Positions 25,310 through 35,098 of a stretch of 64,000 nucleotides of DNA are shown in pieces. This stretch comes from UMGS1783 sp900555065. GTDB lineage: Bacteria; Bacillota; Clostridia; Oscillospirales; UMGS1783. The notes below the pieces were generated by a model, which was not told the DNA's origin, did no database searches, and was given only the letters and a program-made list of their open reading frames with translations. A program made the translations under genes and the position numbers. Numbering within the stretch: the first letter of the stretch is position 1; the number at the start of each line of letters is the position of its first letter. The DNA is taken from the NCBI GenBank assembly GCA_937991645.1, contig CALKPL010000025.1, positions 248,001-312,000 on the forward strand. The letters run 5' to 3'.

Positions 25310-26224
25310 TTATGACTGCGCCGCGCCGATAATATCGGCGAGCCGGGCGACGCCCAGCTCCTCCATCAGCGCGGGGAGGTCTTCGATGATCCGCTTACAG
25401 GCGTACGGGTCGACAAGATTGGCGCTGCCAACCTGCACTGCGGCGGCGCCCGCCATCATCATTTCCACAACGTCCTGCGCACTTGAAACGCCGCCCATCC
25501 CGATAACGGGTATGGAGACGGCGCCCGCTACGTCGTACACCATGCGCAGGGCGACCGGAAATACAGCGGGGCCGGACAGGCCGCCGGTTCGGTTGGCAAG
25601 CAGGGGCCGTCTGGCGCGCGTGTCGATCCGCATCCCGAGCAGTGTGTTGATCAGGCTCAGGCCGTCCGCCCCGGCCTGCTCACAGGCTCTGGCAATAGAC
25701 ACAATATCAGTGACGTTGGGGCTGAGCTTAATATAGACCGGTTTTGTTGTAACCGCCTTGACCGCCGCCGTCACTTCCGCTGCGCTTTCCGGCGTTGTGC
25801 CAAAGCTGAGACCGCCGCCGTGTACGTTCGGGCAGCTCACGTTCACTTCGATAATGCCTACGTTGTCGGCTTTGTCGACCATGGCGCAGCAGGCGGTGTA
25901 CTCTTCAATGGAAAAGCCGCTTATATTGGCAATGACCGGCTTTTTGTAATACTCTTTCAACTCAATAAGCTCATGCTGCATGACGTGCTCAATACCCGGG
26001 TTTTGCAAACCTACCGCGTTGAGAAGGCCGCCCGGACACTCTGCGATTCTCGGCAGAGGGTTGCCATAGCGCGGGTGCAGGGTCGTGCCCTTAAAAGAAA
26101 AGGATCCCAGAATGTTGATATCGTACAGCTCGGCAAACTCACGGCCGTAGCCGAAAGTGCCGCTGGCCGGGATAACGGGATTGTCAAGCGTCCAGCCGCT
26201 GAGCGTTACGCGCATATCTACCAT
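25310..26224 (-). CDS. pyrD: Dihydroorotate dehydrogenase B, catalytic subunit
   Basis: A 304-residue class 1B FMN enzyme. The catalytic cysteine lies in NVSCPNVHGGG, with PASGTFGYG near the N-terminus and GMGGVSSAQD near the end. Class 1B enzymes use NAD+ through the PyrK subunit, whose gene overlaps this start by 7 nt. ATG 26224 has AGGGGAG 5 nt upstream. Confidence 0.97.
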   Translation of the reverse strand: MVDMRVTLSGWTLDNPVIPASGTFGYGREFAELYDINILGSFSFKGTTLHPRYGNPLPRIAECPGGLLNAVGLQNPGIEHVMQHELIELKEYYKKPVIANISGFSIEEYTACCAMVDKADNVGIIEVNVSCPNVHGGGLSFGTTPESAAEVTAAVKAVTTKPVYIKLSPNVTDIVSIARACEQAGADGLSLINTLLGMRIDTRARRPLLANRTGGLSGPAVFPVALRMVYDVAGAVSIPVIGMGGVSSAQDVVEMMMAGAAAVQVGSANLVDPYACKRIIEDLPALMEELGVARLADIIGAAQS

Positions 26225-26946
26225 ACGATCTCCCCTCTCTCCAGCACCGGGCCGTCCTTGCAGATGCGCTTATACCCGTATTTTGTTTCGCAGCTGCAGC
26301 CCATACATGCGCCAAAGCCACAGGCCATACGCGCCTCGAAACTGAACTGGCCGTCCAGGCTGCGGTGGTAGACGGCTTTCAGCATTGGCTCCGGCCCGCA
26401 GGCACAGACATAGGGCGCAGCCGGTTCCGGCATAAGCGCCGTTACAAACCCCTTTGTACCGAGACTGCCGTCTTCCGTCGCAATGTGTACGGAAACGCCG
26501 AGCGCGCGGAACTGCGGCTCGTAAAATGCCTCCGCCGCACTTTTAAAGCCAAGGACGACCGCCGGACGCTTCCCCGCATGGATCAGGCGTTTGGCAAGAC
26601 CGTAAAGCGGAGGCACGCCGATCCCGCCGCCGACAAGCGTCGGCCGGTCGGGGATGTTTTGCACGGTAAACCCGTTGCCCAGGCCGGCGAGTACGTCGAG
26701 CCGGGCGCCGGGCTGGAGCCTGGACAGGGCGGCGGTGCCGCCGCCTACGACGCGGTAGAGGATTGTAACGCCGGAACTGTCCCAATCACAGACGGAAATG
26801 GGCCTGCGCAGATAGAAACCGTCCAGTCGTATATTCAAAAATTGACCCGGCGCGGTGAAAACTGAAGTTTCACCGCGCAAGGTCATGGAATATATCCCCT
26901 GTGCGATCTGTTTATTTTCCTGAATTTGATATGTTCCCTGCTGCAA
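26218..26946 (-). CDS. pyrK: Dihydroorotate dehydrogenase B, electron transfer subunit
   Basis: A 242-residue FAD/[2Fe-2S] subunit passing electrons from PyrD to NAD+. The FAD domain has YLRRPISVCDWD, the NAD part GGGIGVPPLYGL, and the C-terminal cluster CGFGACMGCSC...C. The start is TTG (26946): AAAAGGGAGA lies about 6 nt upstream and the resulting QQGTYQIQENKQI fits. The frame remains open further upstream but would overlap carB. Confidence 0.94.
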   Translation of the reverse strand: MQQGTYQIQENKQIAQGIYSMTLRGETSVFTAPGQFLNIRLDGFYLRRPISVCDWDSSGVTILYRVVGGGTAALSRLQPGARLDVLAGLGNGFTVQNIPDRPTLVGGGIGVPPLYGLAKRLIHAGKRPAVVLGFKSAAEAFYEPQFRALGVSVHIATEDGSLGTKGFVTALMPEPAAPYVCACGPEPMLKAVYHRSLDGQFSFEARMACGFGACMGCSCETKYGYKRICKDGPVLERGEIVW

Positions 26947-26963
26947 AGCGGTTCTCCCTTTTC

Positions 26964-29900
26964 TTATTCGGAGTCGATGGTGGAGATACACAGCGTAATC
27001 TCCTCCAGAACGTCGAGCAGAACGCCAACCGTATCGAGCGCGGTAAATACCGTCACGTTGTTTTCGGCTGCACAGCGGCGTATCTTATAGCCGTTGCTCG
27101 TTTCGTCCAGCGTGTCGAGAGCACGGGTGTTGATGACGTAGTTGACATGGCCGCGGCGCAGAGAGTCTTCAATATCGCTCTCCCGGGTGCGGGTCCGGAT
27201 TCCATGCGAACGCAGATACTCCGCCGTGCCGCGCGTGCCCTCTATATTAAAGCCGAGATTGTAAAAACGCCGGATCAGCGGGAGGGCCTCCTCCTTGTCC
27301 TTGTCCGCAATGGTGACAAATACAGTGCCGTAGTTGGCTACGTTCATCCCGGAGGACTGAAGCGCCTTATACAGGGCGCGGGTGAGCTTGTCATCATAGC
27401 CGATGGCTTCGCCAGTCGATTTCATCTCCGGCGAGAGATATACGTCCATGCCGTTGAGCTTGGAAAAGGAGAACACGGGGGCTTTGACATACCACTTCTT
27501 ACGCTCCTTGTGATATACCTCGCGTATCCCCTGCTCCTTCAGGCTTACGCCGAGCATGACGAGCGTGCCGATGTCGGCCATGGAACAGCCGGATGACTTG
27601 GAGATGAACGGCACGGTACGAGACGACCGGGGATTGACCTCTATCACGTATACGTTCTCATCCGCGTCTACGATGAACTGGATATTGTACAGGCCGACGA
27701 TTCCGATACCAAGGCCGAGTTTGACCGTGTAATCCAGAATGGTCTGCTTGACCTTGTCGCTGACGCTGAAGGTCGGATATACGCTGATGCTGTCGCCGGA
27801 ATGGATACCCGTCTTTTCCACGTGTTCCATGATTCCGGGTACAAACACGTCCGTCCCGTCGCAGACCGCGTCCACTTCCAATTCCTTGCCGCCGATATAC
27901 TTATCGACCAGCACGGGCTGTTCGGTATTGATCTCCACCGCAGTTTGCAGGTATGTGCGCAGCGCCGACTCCTCCGCGACAATCTGCATTGCCCTGCCGC
28001 CCAAGACATAGCTGGGGCGGACAAGCACGGGATAGCCGATCTCTTCCGCGGCGCGCACGCCGTCCTCGATGTTGGTAACGGCGTGGCCCTTAGGCTGCGG
28101 GATGCCGAGCGTGTGCATAATGTGTTCAAAGTCCTCACGGTTTTCTGCGCGCTGGATGGCGGCCACATCGGTGCCGATAATGGGAACGCCGAGCATTTTC
28201 AGGGGTTCGGCAAGATTGATGGCGGTCTGCCCGCCCAACGTCACGATTACGCCGAAGGGATTTTCCAGCGTCACGATATTCATGACGTCCTCCACGGTCA
28301 GCGGCTCGAAATATAGCTTGTCGCTCGTGGTATAGTCGGTGGAAACCGTTTCCGGATTGTTGTTGATTACGATGGCTTCATAGCCCGATTTCTGGATAGT
28401 CCAGACCGCATGTACGGTGGAATAGTCAAACTCCACGCCCTGGCCGATCCGGATGGGGCCGGAGCCGAGCACGATGATCTTTTTGCGTTCGCTGACAATG
28501 GACTCGTTCTCGTTCTCATATGTAGAATAGAAATACGGGACATAGCTGGCGAATTCGCTTGCGCAGGTGTCGATCATCTTATACACGGGCATGACGCCGT
28601 GGTCCTTTCTGAAGCGGAACAGGTCGAACTCGGTACTGTTCCAGACCATGGCGATGTATTTGTCCGAAAAGCCCATGCGTTTGGCCTGCTTGAGTACGTC
28701 TATATCAAACGGCGAGCTGCGCAGTGTTTCTTCATAGGCGACGATATTGTAAATTTTATCGAGGAAGAACATATCGATCTTTGTGGCGCTGTTGATCATA
28801 CCGATATCCACGCCCAGCCGAATCATCTGCGCAATGGCGAGCAGGCGGTCGTCCCTGCCCTCGCGGATATAGTCCATCAGTTCCGGAACCGTCCAATCGT
28901 CAAACTTCGGCGAATAGAGATGGCAGATACCCGTCTCAAGCGAGCGGACGGCCTTGAGCAGGCTCTCTTCCAGCGTGCGGCCGATACTCATCACTTCGCC
29001 CGTCGCTTTCATTTGCGTGCTGAGCTTATTGGATGCGGTTGCGAATTTGTCAAACGGGAAGCGCGCGATTTTGGTGACGACGTAATCGAGCGACGGTTCA
29101 AAGGACGCCGGAGTGTTCGAAATCATGATTTCGTCCAGATGCATGCCGACCGCGATTTTGGCAGACACGCGCGCGATTGGATAGCCGCTGGCCTTGCTCG
29201 CCAGAGCGGAGGAACGCGACACGCGGGGATTGACTTCAATGACATAATACTGGAAGGACAACGGGTCAAGCGCGAACTGGACGTTGCAGCCGCCTTCGAT
29301 CTCCAGCTCGCGGATGATGCGCAGCGCGCTGTCGCGGAGAAGCTGGTATTCGGTGTTCGTCAGCGTCTGGCTCGGCGCGACGACGACAGAGTCGCCGGTA
29401 TGGATGCCGACAGGGTCTATGTTCTCCATATTACAGATGGTGATGGCCGTGTCGTTCGCATCGCGCATGACCTCATATTCGATTTCCTTATAGCCCTTTA
29501 TGCTTTTTTCCACCAGCACCTGATGTACAGGCGAGAGTTTGAGTGCGCGTTTTGCGAACTCGCGCAGCTGCTGTTCGTCGTCCGCAAAGCCGCCGCCGGT
29601 GCCGCCCAGGGTAAAGGCGGGACGAAGCACGACGGGATAGCCGATCTCCTCCGCCGCGGCGACCGCTTCTTCTATGGTATGCGTAATAAGCGAGGGCAGA
29701 ACGGGCTCGCCGATCTTTTCACACAGCTGTTTGAACTTCTCACGGTCCTCAGAACGCTCTATATTCTCAAAGCTCGTGCCCAGAATCTCCGTCTGGCACT
29801 CGTCTAGAACGCCTTTTTTGGCAAGCTGCATGGCGAGGTTCAGACCCGTCTGGCCGCCAAGGCCGGGCACGATGGCGTCAGGGCGTTCATAGCGCAGTAT

Positions 29901-30128
29901 TTTTGCGACATATTCCAGGGTTAGCGGCTCCATATACACTTTGTCGGCAATGTCCACATCGGTCATGATCGTCGCGGGGTTGGAGTTGACGAGGACTACC
30001 TCGTACCCCTCCTCTTTCAGCGCGAGGCAGGCCTGCGTGCCGGCGTAGTCAAATTCGGCAGCCTGGCCGATAATGATGGGGCCGGAGCCGATCACCAGAA
30101 TTTTTTTCAGATCAGTTCTTTTTGGCAT
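26964..30128 (-). CDS. carB: Carbamoyl phosphate synthase large subunit
   Basis: A 1054-residue enzyme with the two homologous ATP-grasp halves (IGSGPIIIGQAAEFDYAG at residue 13; LGSGPIRIGQGVEFDYST in the second half) and a C-terminal MGS-like allosteric domain (VFVTIADKDKEEALPLIRR). It makes carbamoyl phosphate for PyrB and possibly arginine. It overlaps carA by 17 nt. Confidence 0.98.
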   Translation of the reverse strand: MPKRTDLKKILVIGSGPIIIGQAAEFDYAGTQACLALKEEGYEVVLVNSNPATIMTDVDIADKVYMEPLTLEYVAKILRYERPDAIVPGLGGQTGLNLAMQLAKKGVLDECQTEILGTSFENIERSEDREKFKQLCEKIGEPVLPSLITHTIEEAVAAAEEIGYPVVLRPAFTLGGTGGGFADDEQQLREFAKRALKLSPVHQVLVEKSIKGYKEIEYEVMRDANDTAITICNMENIDPVGIHTGDSVVVAPSQTLTNTEYQLLRDSALRIIRELEIEGGCNVQFALDPLSFQYYVIEVNPRVSRSSALASKASGYPIARVSAKIAVGMHLDEIMISNTPASFEPSLDYVVTKIARFPFDKFATASNKLSTQMKATGEVMSIGRTLEESLLKAVRSLETGICHLYSPKFDDWTVPELMDYIREGRDDRLLAIAQMIRLGVDIGMINSATKIDMFFLDKIYNIVAYEETLRSSPFDIDVLKQAKRMGFSDKYIAMVWNSTEFDLFRFRKDHGVMPVYKMIDTCASEFASYVPYFYSTYENENESIVSERKKIIVLGSGPIRIGQGVEFDYSTVHAVWTIQKSGYEAIVINNNPETVSTDYTTSDKLYFEPLTVEDVMNIVTLENPFGVIVTLGGQTAINLAEPLKMLGVPIIGTDVAAIQRAENREDFEHIMHTLGIPQPKGHAVTNIEDGVRAAEEIGYPVLVRPSYVLGGRAMQIVAEESALRTYLQTAVEINTEQPVLVDKYIGGKELEVDAVCDGTDVFVPGIMEHVEKTGIHSGDSISVYPTFSVSDKVKQTILDYTVKLGLGIGIVGLYNIQFIVDADENVYVIEVNPRSSRTVPFISKSSGCSMADIGTLVMLGVSLKEQGIREVYHKERKKWYVKAPVFSFSKLNGMDVYLSPEMKSTGEAIGYDDKLTRALYKALQSSGMNVANYGTVFVTIADKDKEEALPLIRRFYNLGFNIEGTRGTAEYLRSHGIRTRTRESDIEDSLRRGHVNYVINTRALDTLDETSNGYKIRRCAAENNVTVFTALDTVGVLLDVLEEITLCISTIDSE

Positions 30129-31218
30129 TCGTTTTCCCCTCCTCCATCATCCGGATAAACTGGCCGAACAGGTGACTGCTGTCCTGCGGGCCAGGCGCGC
30201 TCTCCGGATGGTACTGCACGGTAAAGAGTCTGTCTTTGACGCATTTTACACCCTCGACAGTACCGTCAAGCAGATTGACGCAGGTGACTTCCAGGCCTGT
30301 GCCCGGTACGCTTGCCGGATCGACCGCATAGCTGTGGTTCTGGCTTGTGATTTCGATTTTACCCGTTTCAAGGTTTTTGACGGGATGGTTGCCGCCGCGG
30401 TGCCCAAATTTCAGCTTAAAGGTTTTCGCGCCGTAGGCCAGAGACACGATCTGATGGCCGAGACATATGCCGAATATGGGGAATTCGCCCCGGATCTCGC
30501 GCACCAGGTCAATGGCGGGCTGGACGTTTTCCGGATCGCCCGGGCCGTTGGAAAGTAAAAGGCCGTCGGGGTGCAGGTCGCGGATTTCCTGTGCGGTTGT
30601 GTTGTACGGGACGATGGTGACGTTGCAGCCGTGTTTGACCAACATGCGCAGGATGTTGAGCTTGATGCCGCAGTCGAGCGCGACGACGTTGTATTTATGG
30701 TTCGCCGTACGGCGATAATAGCGCTTTTTTGTACTGACGCGCGCAACGGCGTCCTTTGGCATTTCATAGGCGCGCAGAGCCGCAAGGGCTTCGTCGAGAG
30801 GTTTGTCCGCATCGGTCAGCAGGACTTTACAGCTGCCCTCGTCCCGGATAATGCGCACCAGCTGCCGGGTATCAATTTCACTGATACCCGGCACGTTGTT
30901 TTCTTCGAATATCTCGGACAGGGTTTTTGTGTAACGAAAGTTGCTGGGCTGTTCGCAGCATTCGCGCACGATCATGCCCCCGCACATAACGGCGCTGCTC
31001 TCATAGTCATCGTCCGTCACGCCGTAGTTGCCGATGAGCGGATAGCTCATTACAATCATCTGATCCGTATACGAAGGATCGGACGCTATCTCCTGGTAGC
31101 CGACCATAGAAGTATTAAACACCAGTTCGCATATGGCGTCCCGGTGTTCGCCGAAACCGACGCCATAAAATTCCATACCGTTTTCCAATACAATTTTACG
31201 ATCTCTTACTCTTGCCAT
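30112..31218 (-). CDS. carA: Carbamoyl phosphate synthase small subunit
   Basis: A 368-residue glutaminase subunit with a class I amidotransferase domain: nucleophile Cys in GICLGHQIVSLAYG, oxyanion GGNHPVKN and catalytic His-Glu in YHPESAPGPQDS. The N-terminal half has the CarA-specific fold (FNTSMVGYQEIASDPSY). GGGAG precedes the ATG. It overlaps pyrC by 13 nt and carB by 17 nt. Confidence 0.98.
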   Translation of the reverse strand: MARVRDRKIVLENGMEFYGVGFGEHRDAICELVFNTSMVGYQEIASDPSYTDQMIVMSYPLIGNYGVTDDDYESSAVMCGGMIVRECCEQPSNFRYTKTLSEIFEENNVPGISEIDTRQLVRIIRDEGSCKVLLTDADKPLDEALAALRAYEMPKDAVARVSTKKRYYRRTANHKYNVVALDCGIKLNILRMLVKHGCNVTIVPYNTTAQEIRDLHPDGLLLSNGPGDPENVQPAIDLVREIRGEFPIFGICLGHQIVSLAYGAKTFKLKFGHRGGNHPVKNLETGKIEITSQNHSYAVDPASVPGTGLEVTCVNLLDGTVEGVKCVKDRLFTVQYHPESAPGPQDSSHLFGQFIRMMEEGKTNAKKN

Positions 31219-32465
31219 ACTATTCTCCCATCCACGATCGTCATGACCACTTTTCCCAAAACCCGCATCCCGGCAAACGGCGTGCTCCTGCCCATGGACA
31301 GGAATGCCTGCGGGTCTATTGCATAGGCTGCGTTTAAATCCACTACCGTCAGGTTCGCGCCGCCGCCTTCGGTATAGGGTGCGCCCAGGCGAAAAATGCG
31401 GCGCGGGGCGAGCGACATCAGTTCCACAAGCTTTTCGAGCGTTATAAAGCCCGTTTTCACAAGCGACGTATACAGGACCGGAAAAGCCGTCTCCAGCCCG
31501 GACACGCCCATAGCGCTCCCCTTTAAACCAAGGCTCTTTTCCTGCGCGCTGTGGGGGGCATGGTCCGTTGCGATCATATCGATCGTACCGTCCCGGACCG
31601 CCTCGAGCAGGGCCTGCCTGTCCTCTGCCGAACGCAGCGGCGGATTCATTTTAAACCGTCCGTCCTCCTGCAGGTCTGCATCGCATAACACAAGGTAGTG
31701 CGGCGCGGTTTCGCAGGTGACGGGCAGGCCGTCCTGCTTTGCCCTGCGAATCAGCGCGACGCTCTCCGCTGTGGAGACGTGGCAGACATGATAGCGGCAT
31801 CCAGTACTGCGGCAGAGGTCCAAATCCCGCGCAAGCTGCGCCCATTCGCTTTGCGAACTGATACCCGCATGCCCCTTACGGCGCGCGTAAGCGCCGTCGT
31901 GTATGTACCCGCCATGGAGCAGGCGTTCGTCCTCACAATGGGCCGCGATGATCACACCCAGCCGCGCGGCTTTCCGCATGGCGCGCGCCATAAGCCTTTC
32001 GTCCTGCACACCGCTGCCATCGTCCGTAAAAGCCACGACCTGCCCGGCAAGGCCTTCCATATCTGAAAGCTCGACGCCCTTCCTGCCGCGCGTAATCGAG
32101 CCGTAGGGGCGTACATGCACAACGGCGTCCCGCTCGATGCTGACGAGCTGTTCGCGCAAGTGTTCACGGCTGTCGGGCGGCGGATCGAGGTTCGGCATGG
32201 CGCACACATCCGTAAACCCGCCGCGGGCTGCTGCGCGCGTGCCCGACGCGATGGTCTCCTTATAAGAAAAACCGGGTTCTCTCAGATGAACATGCACATC
32301 TGCGAGCCCCGGTAAAACGACTAAATTTTCCATGTCGAGCACGTGATCAAAGCCGGAGGCGGGTTTGCCCTGAAAAATGGAAACACTATTCCCCTGGACC
32401 GCAAGCGCAGCTTTTTGAAAGCCACTTTCCGTGTAAACCGTTGCGCCAGACAAGAGCGTCCGCAT
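31206..32465 (-). CDS. pyrC: Dihydroorotase
   Basis: A 419-residue class I dihydroorotase cyclising carbamoyl aspartate. Zinc ligands are seen in DVHVHLREPGFSYKETI, AHCEDE and ATDHAPHS. It is the first gene of the operon; GGAGGG lies 8 nt upstream of the ATG. Full operon order: pyrC-carA-carB-pyrK-pyrD-pyrF-pyrE-pyrB-pyrI. Confidence 0.97.
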   Translation of the reverse strand: MRTLLSGATVYTESGFQKAALAVQGNSVSIFQGKPASGFDHVLDMENLVVLPGLADVHVHLREPGFSYKETIASGTRAAARGGFTDVCAMPNLDPPPDSREHLREQLVSIERDAVVHVRPYGSITRGRKGVELSDMEGLAGQVVAFTDDGSGVQDERLMARAMRKAARLGVIIAAHCEDERLLHGGYIHDGAYARRKGHAGISSQSEWAQLARDLDLCRSTGCRYHVCHVSTAESVALIRRAKQDGLPVTCETAPHYLVLCDADLQEDGRFKMNPPLRSAEDRQALLEAVRDGTIDMIATDHAPHSAQEKSLGLKGSAMGVSGLETAFPVLYTSLVKTGFITLEKLVELMSLAPRRIFRLGAPYTEGGGANLTVVDLNAAYAIDPQAFLSMGRSTPFAGMRVLGKVVMTIVDGRIVWQE

Positions 32466-32494
32466 ACAAGATACCCTCCATCCGTGTTTTTATT

Positions 32495-32523
32495 ATTCTA
32501 CAACATTATTTATAAAAATGCAA
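32495..32523 (-). promoter_or_regulatory. SigmaA-type promoter of the pyr operon
   Basis: On the minus strand TTGCAT, a 17-nt spacer and TAGAAT. The predicted start near 32488 leaves only about 23 nt before the pyrC ATG, so there is no room for an anti-antiterminator/terminator leader of the PyrR type. Confidence 0.6.
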
Positions 32524-32682
32524 TAGCATTCAAAAAATAAATTATAAATATTTCTATTTTTACTGATAAAATCGCTTTCCGCCACTTTTTATGGTTAATT
32601 TATCTTCTGTTTTCATATTTTTCAATCTGGATCCTATTCGAACGATTGAATAATTATTAGTATTTAATGCATATTTTGCCGC

Positions 32683-32714
32683 AAAAAAACAGGCGGGCCG
32701 CAAAGGCCCGCCTG
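32683..32714 (-). terminator. Intrinsic terminator after gap
   Basis: A 10-bp GC-rich stem (CAGGCGGGCC / GGCCCGCCTG) with a 5-nt loop and seven T on the minus strand. Confidence 0.93.
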
Positions 32715-32728
32715 CCGACATGCGATGG

Positions 32729-33748
32729 TTACGCCCGATCTACCGCGACCATGTGGTCGATCAAATCGAGGATCTTACAGGAATATCCCCACTCGTTATC
32801 ATACCAGGACACGAGCTTGACAAAATCATCCGTGAGCATAATGCCCGCCTTGGCATCGAAAATAGAAGTGCGGGGATCGCCCAGGAAGTCGGAGGAGACA
32901 ACGGCTTCTTCCGTATAGCCCAGGATGCCCTTGAGCTCCTGCTCGGAAGCGCGCTTCATTTCCGCGCAGATCTCGTCATAGGTCGTCTTTGTGGCAAGCT
33001 TGACAGTCAGGTCTACGACAGAAACGTCAAGCGTGGGAACACGGAAGGACATGCCGGTGAGCTTGCCCTTCAGAGACGGGATAACGAGGCCGACCGCTTT
33101 TGCCGCGCCCGTGGAGGACGGAATGATATTCCCCGCCGCAGCTCTGCCGCCGCGCCAATCCTTGGAGGAGGGGCCGTCGACCGTCTTCTGCGTTGCGGTC
33201 GTGGAATGGACCGTCGTCATCAGACCCTCGGCAATCCCGAATTTATCATGCACAACCTTGGCCAGAGGCGCCAAGCAGTTGGTTGTACAGGAGGCATTGG
33301 AGACGACGACCATATCCTTTGTATACGTCTCCAGATTGACGCCGCACACAAAAGTCGGCGTATCCTTGTCTTTGGCAGGCGCGGAGATGATGACTTTTTT
33401 GGCGCCAGCCTTGACATGCGCCATCGCTTTTTCCGTCGTCGTGAACACGCCGGTGGATTCCACAACATATTCCGCGCCGCAGGCTGCCCAGGGAATCTCC
33501 GCCGGGTCCTTGCTCGCGTATACAGAAATTGTCATGCCGTTGACGACCAGTTTGCCGTCCTTTGAGCAAATATCGCCGTTAAAGCGGCCCTGCATGGTAT
33601 CGTACTTCACCATATAAACCATGTAATCCACGTCGATAAACGGGTCGTTGATACCGACGATCTCATACTTCTCCGGCTGCGCTACCGCCGCGCGGAAAAC
33701 CAGGCGCCCTATTCTGCCGAAGCCGTTAATACCTATTTTGATTGCCAT
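32729..33748 (-). CDS. gap: Glyceraldehyde-3-phosphate dehydrogenase, type I
   Basis: The 339-residue glycolytic enzyme has GINGFGRIGRL at the N-terminus, the catalytic Cys in NASCTTNCLAPLAK, TTVHSTTATQKTVDGPS, and SWYDNEWGYS at the C-terminus. It is monocistronic between its own promoter and terminator. No pgk or tpi gene is adjacent, unlike the common gap-pgk-tpi order. Confidence 0.98.
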   Translation of the reverse strand: MAIKIGINGFGRIGRLVFRAAVAQPEKYEIVGINDPFIDVDYMVYMVKYDTMQGRFNGDICSKDGKLVVNGMTISVYASKDPAEIPWAACGAEYVVESTGVFTTTEKAMAHVKAGAKKVIISAPAKDKDTPTFVCGVNLETYTKDMVVVSNASCTTNCLAPLAKVVHDKFGIAEGLMTTVHSTTATQKTVDGPSSKDWRGGRAAAGNIIPSSTGAAKAVGLVIPSLKGKLTGMSFRVPTLDVSVVDLTVKLATKTTYDEICAEMKRASEQELKGILGYTEEAVVSSDFLGDPRTSIFDAKAGIMLTDDFVKLVSWYDNEWGYSCKILDLIDHMVAVDRA

Positions 33749-33779
33749 ATTTTCATCCTCCTTCTTTATTTCAAATTAT

Positions 33780-33808
33780 ATTTTAACCTAAATATTGGAA
33801 ATATGCAA
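33780..33808 (-). promoter_or_regulatory. SigmaA-type promoter of gap
   Basis: On the minus strand TTGCAT, a 17-nt spacer and TAAAAT, about 30 nt before the AAGGAGG ribosome site of gap. Confidence 0.6.
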
Positions 33809-33922
33809 TATAAAACCGATTCCACCCGCAAAATTAACAATTTTGGCATGATTTTGTACGCGTTTTTAGGCTTATTTGGAAAGAGGGACGAAACTTTATT
33901 TTTGATTCCGATGAAGCAAATA

Positions 33923-33951
33923 TTGTTATTGACTTTTAAATACGGTATAAT
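33923..33951 (+). promoter_or_regulatory. SigmaA-type promoter of the sensor kinase gene
   Basis: TTGTTA (33923-33928), 17-nt spacer, perfect TATAAT (33946-33951), with a leader of about 34 nt. Confidence 0.65.
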
Positions 33952-33991
33952 ACAATCACAATGTCATATTTTGTAGTTAGGATGAACCCAT

Positions 33992-35098
33992 ATGTTATCT
34001 ACACCAAGGTTTACGCTTCAAAATATAATACAGCTGCTTCACGGTATGGACCACCCCATGATTCTGTGCGACAATTCGTTCCAAACCGTTTTCAGCAATA
34101 CGGCGTTTTGCCGCCGCTATGGCGAACAATATGCAATGCTCGACGTGCTGGTCACGGCGGATAATTTAAGCCGCATCAGAAAGGCGCGGGATTCCGGGCA
34201 GATGGTCGACGTATACTGTAAAGGCCGGCCAAACGAGAGAAACAGGCTGCATGTGTACTGGCTCAAGACGGCGGACGCGGACGCTACATACATGATCGGA
34301 GAAATCCGTTCCAGACAGGAGGTAGAAGCAGAGGACACCGTGCAGAATCTGGCTGTGATCTCCGCATGCGTGGAACAGATAAGCAATACGTTGCAGCAAC
34401 TGCTCACAGAGCTTTCTTCCCTTTCTGCGCTGATGCCGGAACAGCCGGATTCCAAAGAACGGCATTACCTCTACAGCATGAAGAAAAACACGCTTCGCAT
34501 TACGCGCAACGCGCACTTGCTGCGCGATGCGGCCATGATCATGCAGAATGCTTACCCGCTCAATATTGCGACGCACGACATAGGCCAGGCGCTGAAAATG
34601 ATTACGAAAGAGGCACGGCAGTACGCGGCGAAAAAAAGCGTTTCCATCGTACTCGACATGCCGGACGAACCTGTGCTGATTCCCTGCGACCTCGTGCAGA
34701 TTTCCCGGGCAATTCTCAATATCCTCTCCAACATCCTCTACTTTGCGCACGAAAACGGCGAACTCAAAATAGGACTGCATAAACACGGACCGACCGTTTC
34801 GATCGGGATATCCGACAATGGGGACGGCATCCCCGACTATTATATGGAACGGATTCTCACAAACGACATTCTCTACGCGGACGACCGGCCGATCCTGGGC
34901 CTGTACGTTGCGCAAAACGTCGTCCGAAAACACGGCGGCAACATGTTTATTACGCAGGTAAAGCCGCATGGGACGCGAATCATCATCGACCTGCCCGCCG
35001 AGGAGCTTGGGGCCAGAGGATTCAGGCAGGCTGCCGCTGTCCCGCTGCAGGAGCTTCTGCGGCTTTTGGCGCAGATTGAGATGTCCATCCTTTTATAA
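33992..35098 (+). CDS. Soluble PAS-HATPase sensor kinase-like protein lacking a canonical H-box
   Basis: A 368-residue protein without membrane segments. Residues 13-110 look like a PAS domain (MILCDNSFQTVFSNTAF). The dimerisation helices cover about 115-180, and the C-terminus is a HATPase_c domain with N-box Asn247 (LNILSNILYFA), G1 Asp275 (SDNGDGIP), GLYVAQNVV and HGTRIIIDL. Where SHELRTPL normally stands, the helix reads VISACVEQISNTLQ, with no histidine followed by Glu/Asp. It may be an atypical kinase or a pseudokinase. No response regulator is adjacent. It could feed the Spo0A relay, but that is a guess. Confidence 0.8.
   Translation: MLSTPRFTLQNIIQLLHGMDHPMILCDNSFQTVFSNTAFCRRYGEQYAMLDVLVTADNLSRIRKARDSGQMVDVYCKGRPNERNRLHVYWLKTADADATYMIGEIRSRQEVEAEDTVQNLAVISACVEQISNTLQQLLTELSSLSALMPEQPDSKERHYLYSMKKNTLRITRNAHLLRDAAMIMQNAYPLNIATHDIGQALKMITKEARQYAAKKSVSIVLDMPDEPVLIPCDLVQISRAILNILSNILYFAHENGELKIGLHKHGPTVSIGISDNGDGIPDYYMERILTNDILYADDRPILGLYVAQNVVRKHGGNMFITQVKPHGTRIIIDLPAEELGARGFRQAAAVPLQELLRLLAQIEMSILL

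Noticed and set aside
28410..29807. 465-codon frame on the plus strand inside carB
   Set aside because: It lies wholly antisense to carB, whose protein is conserved throughout; the frame has no ribosome site or recognisable domain.
32466..32730. PyrR-binding attenuator before pyrC
   Set aside because: The promoter sits only about 23 nt before the start codon, and no alternative hairpins were seen.
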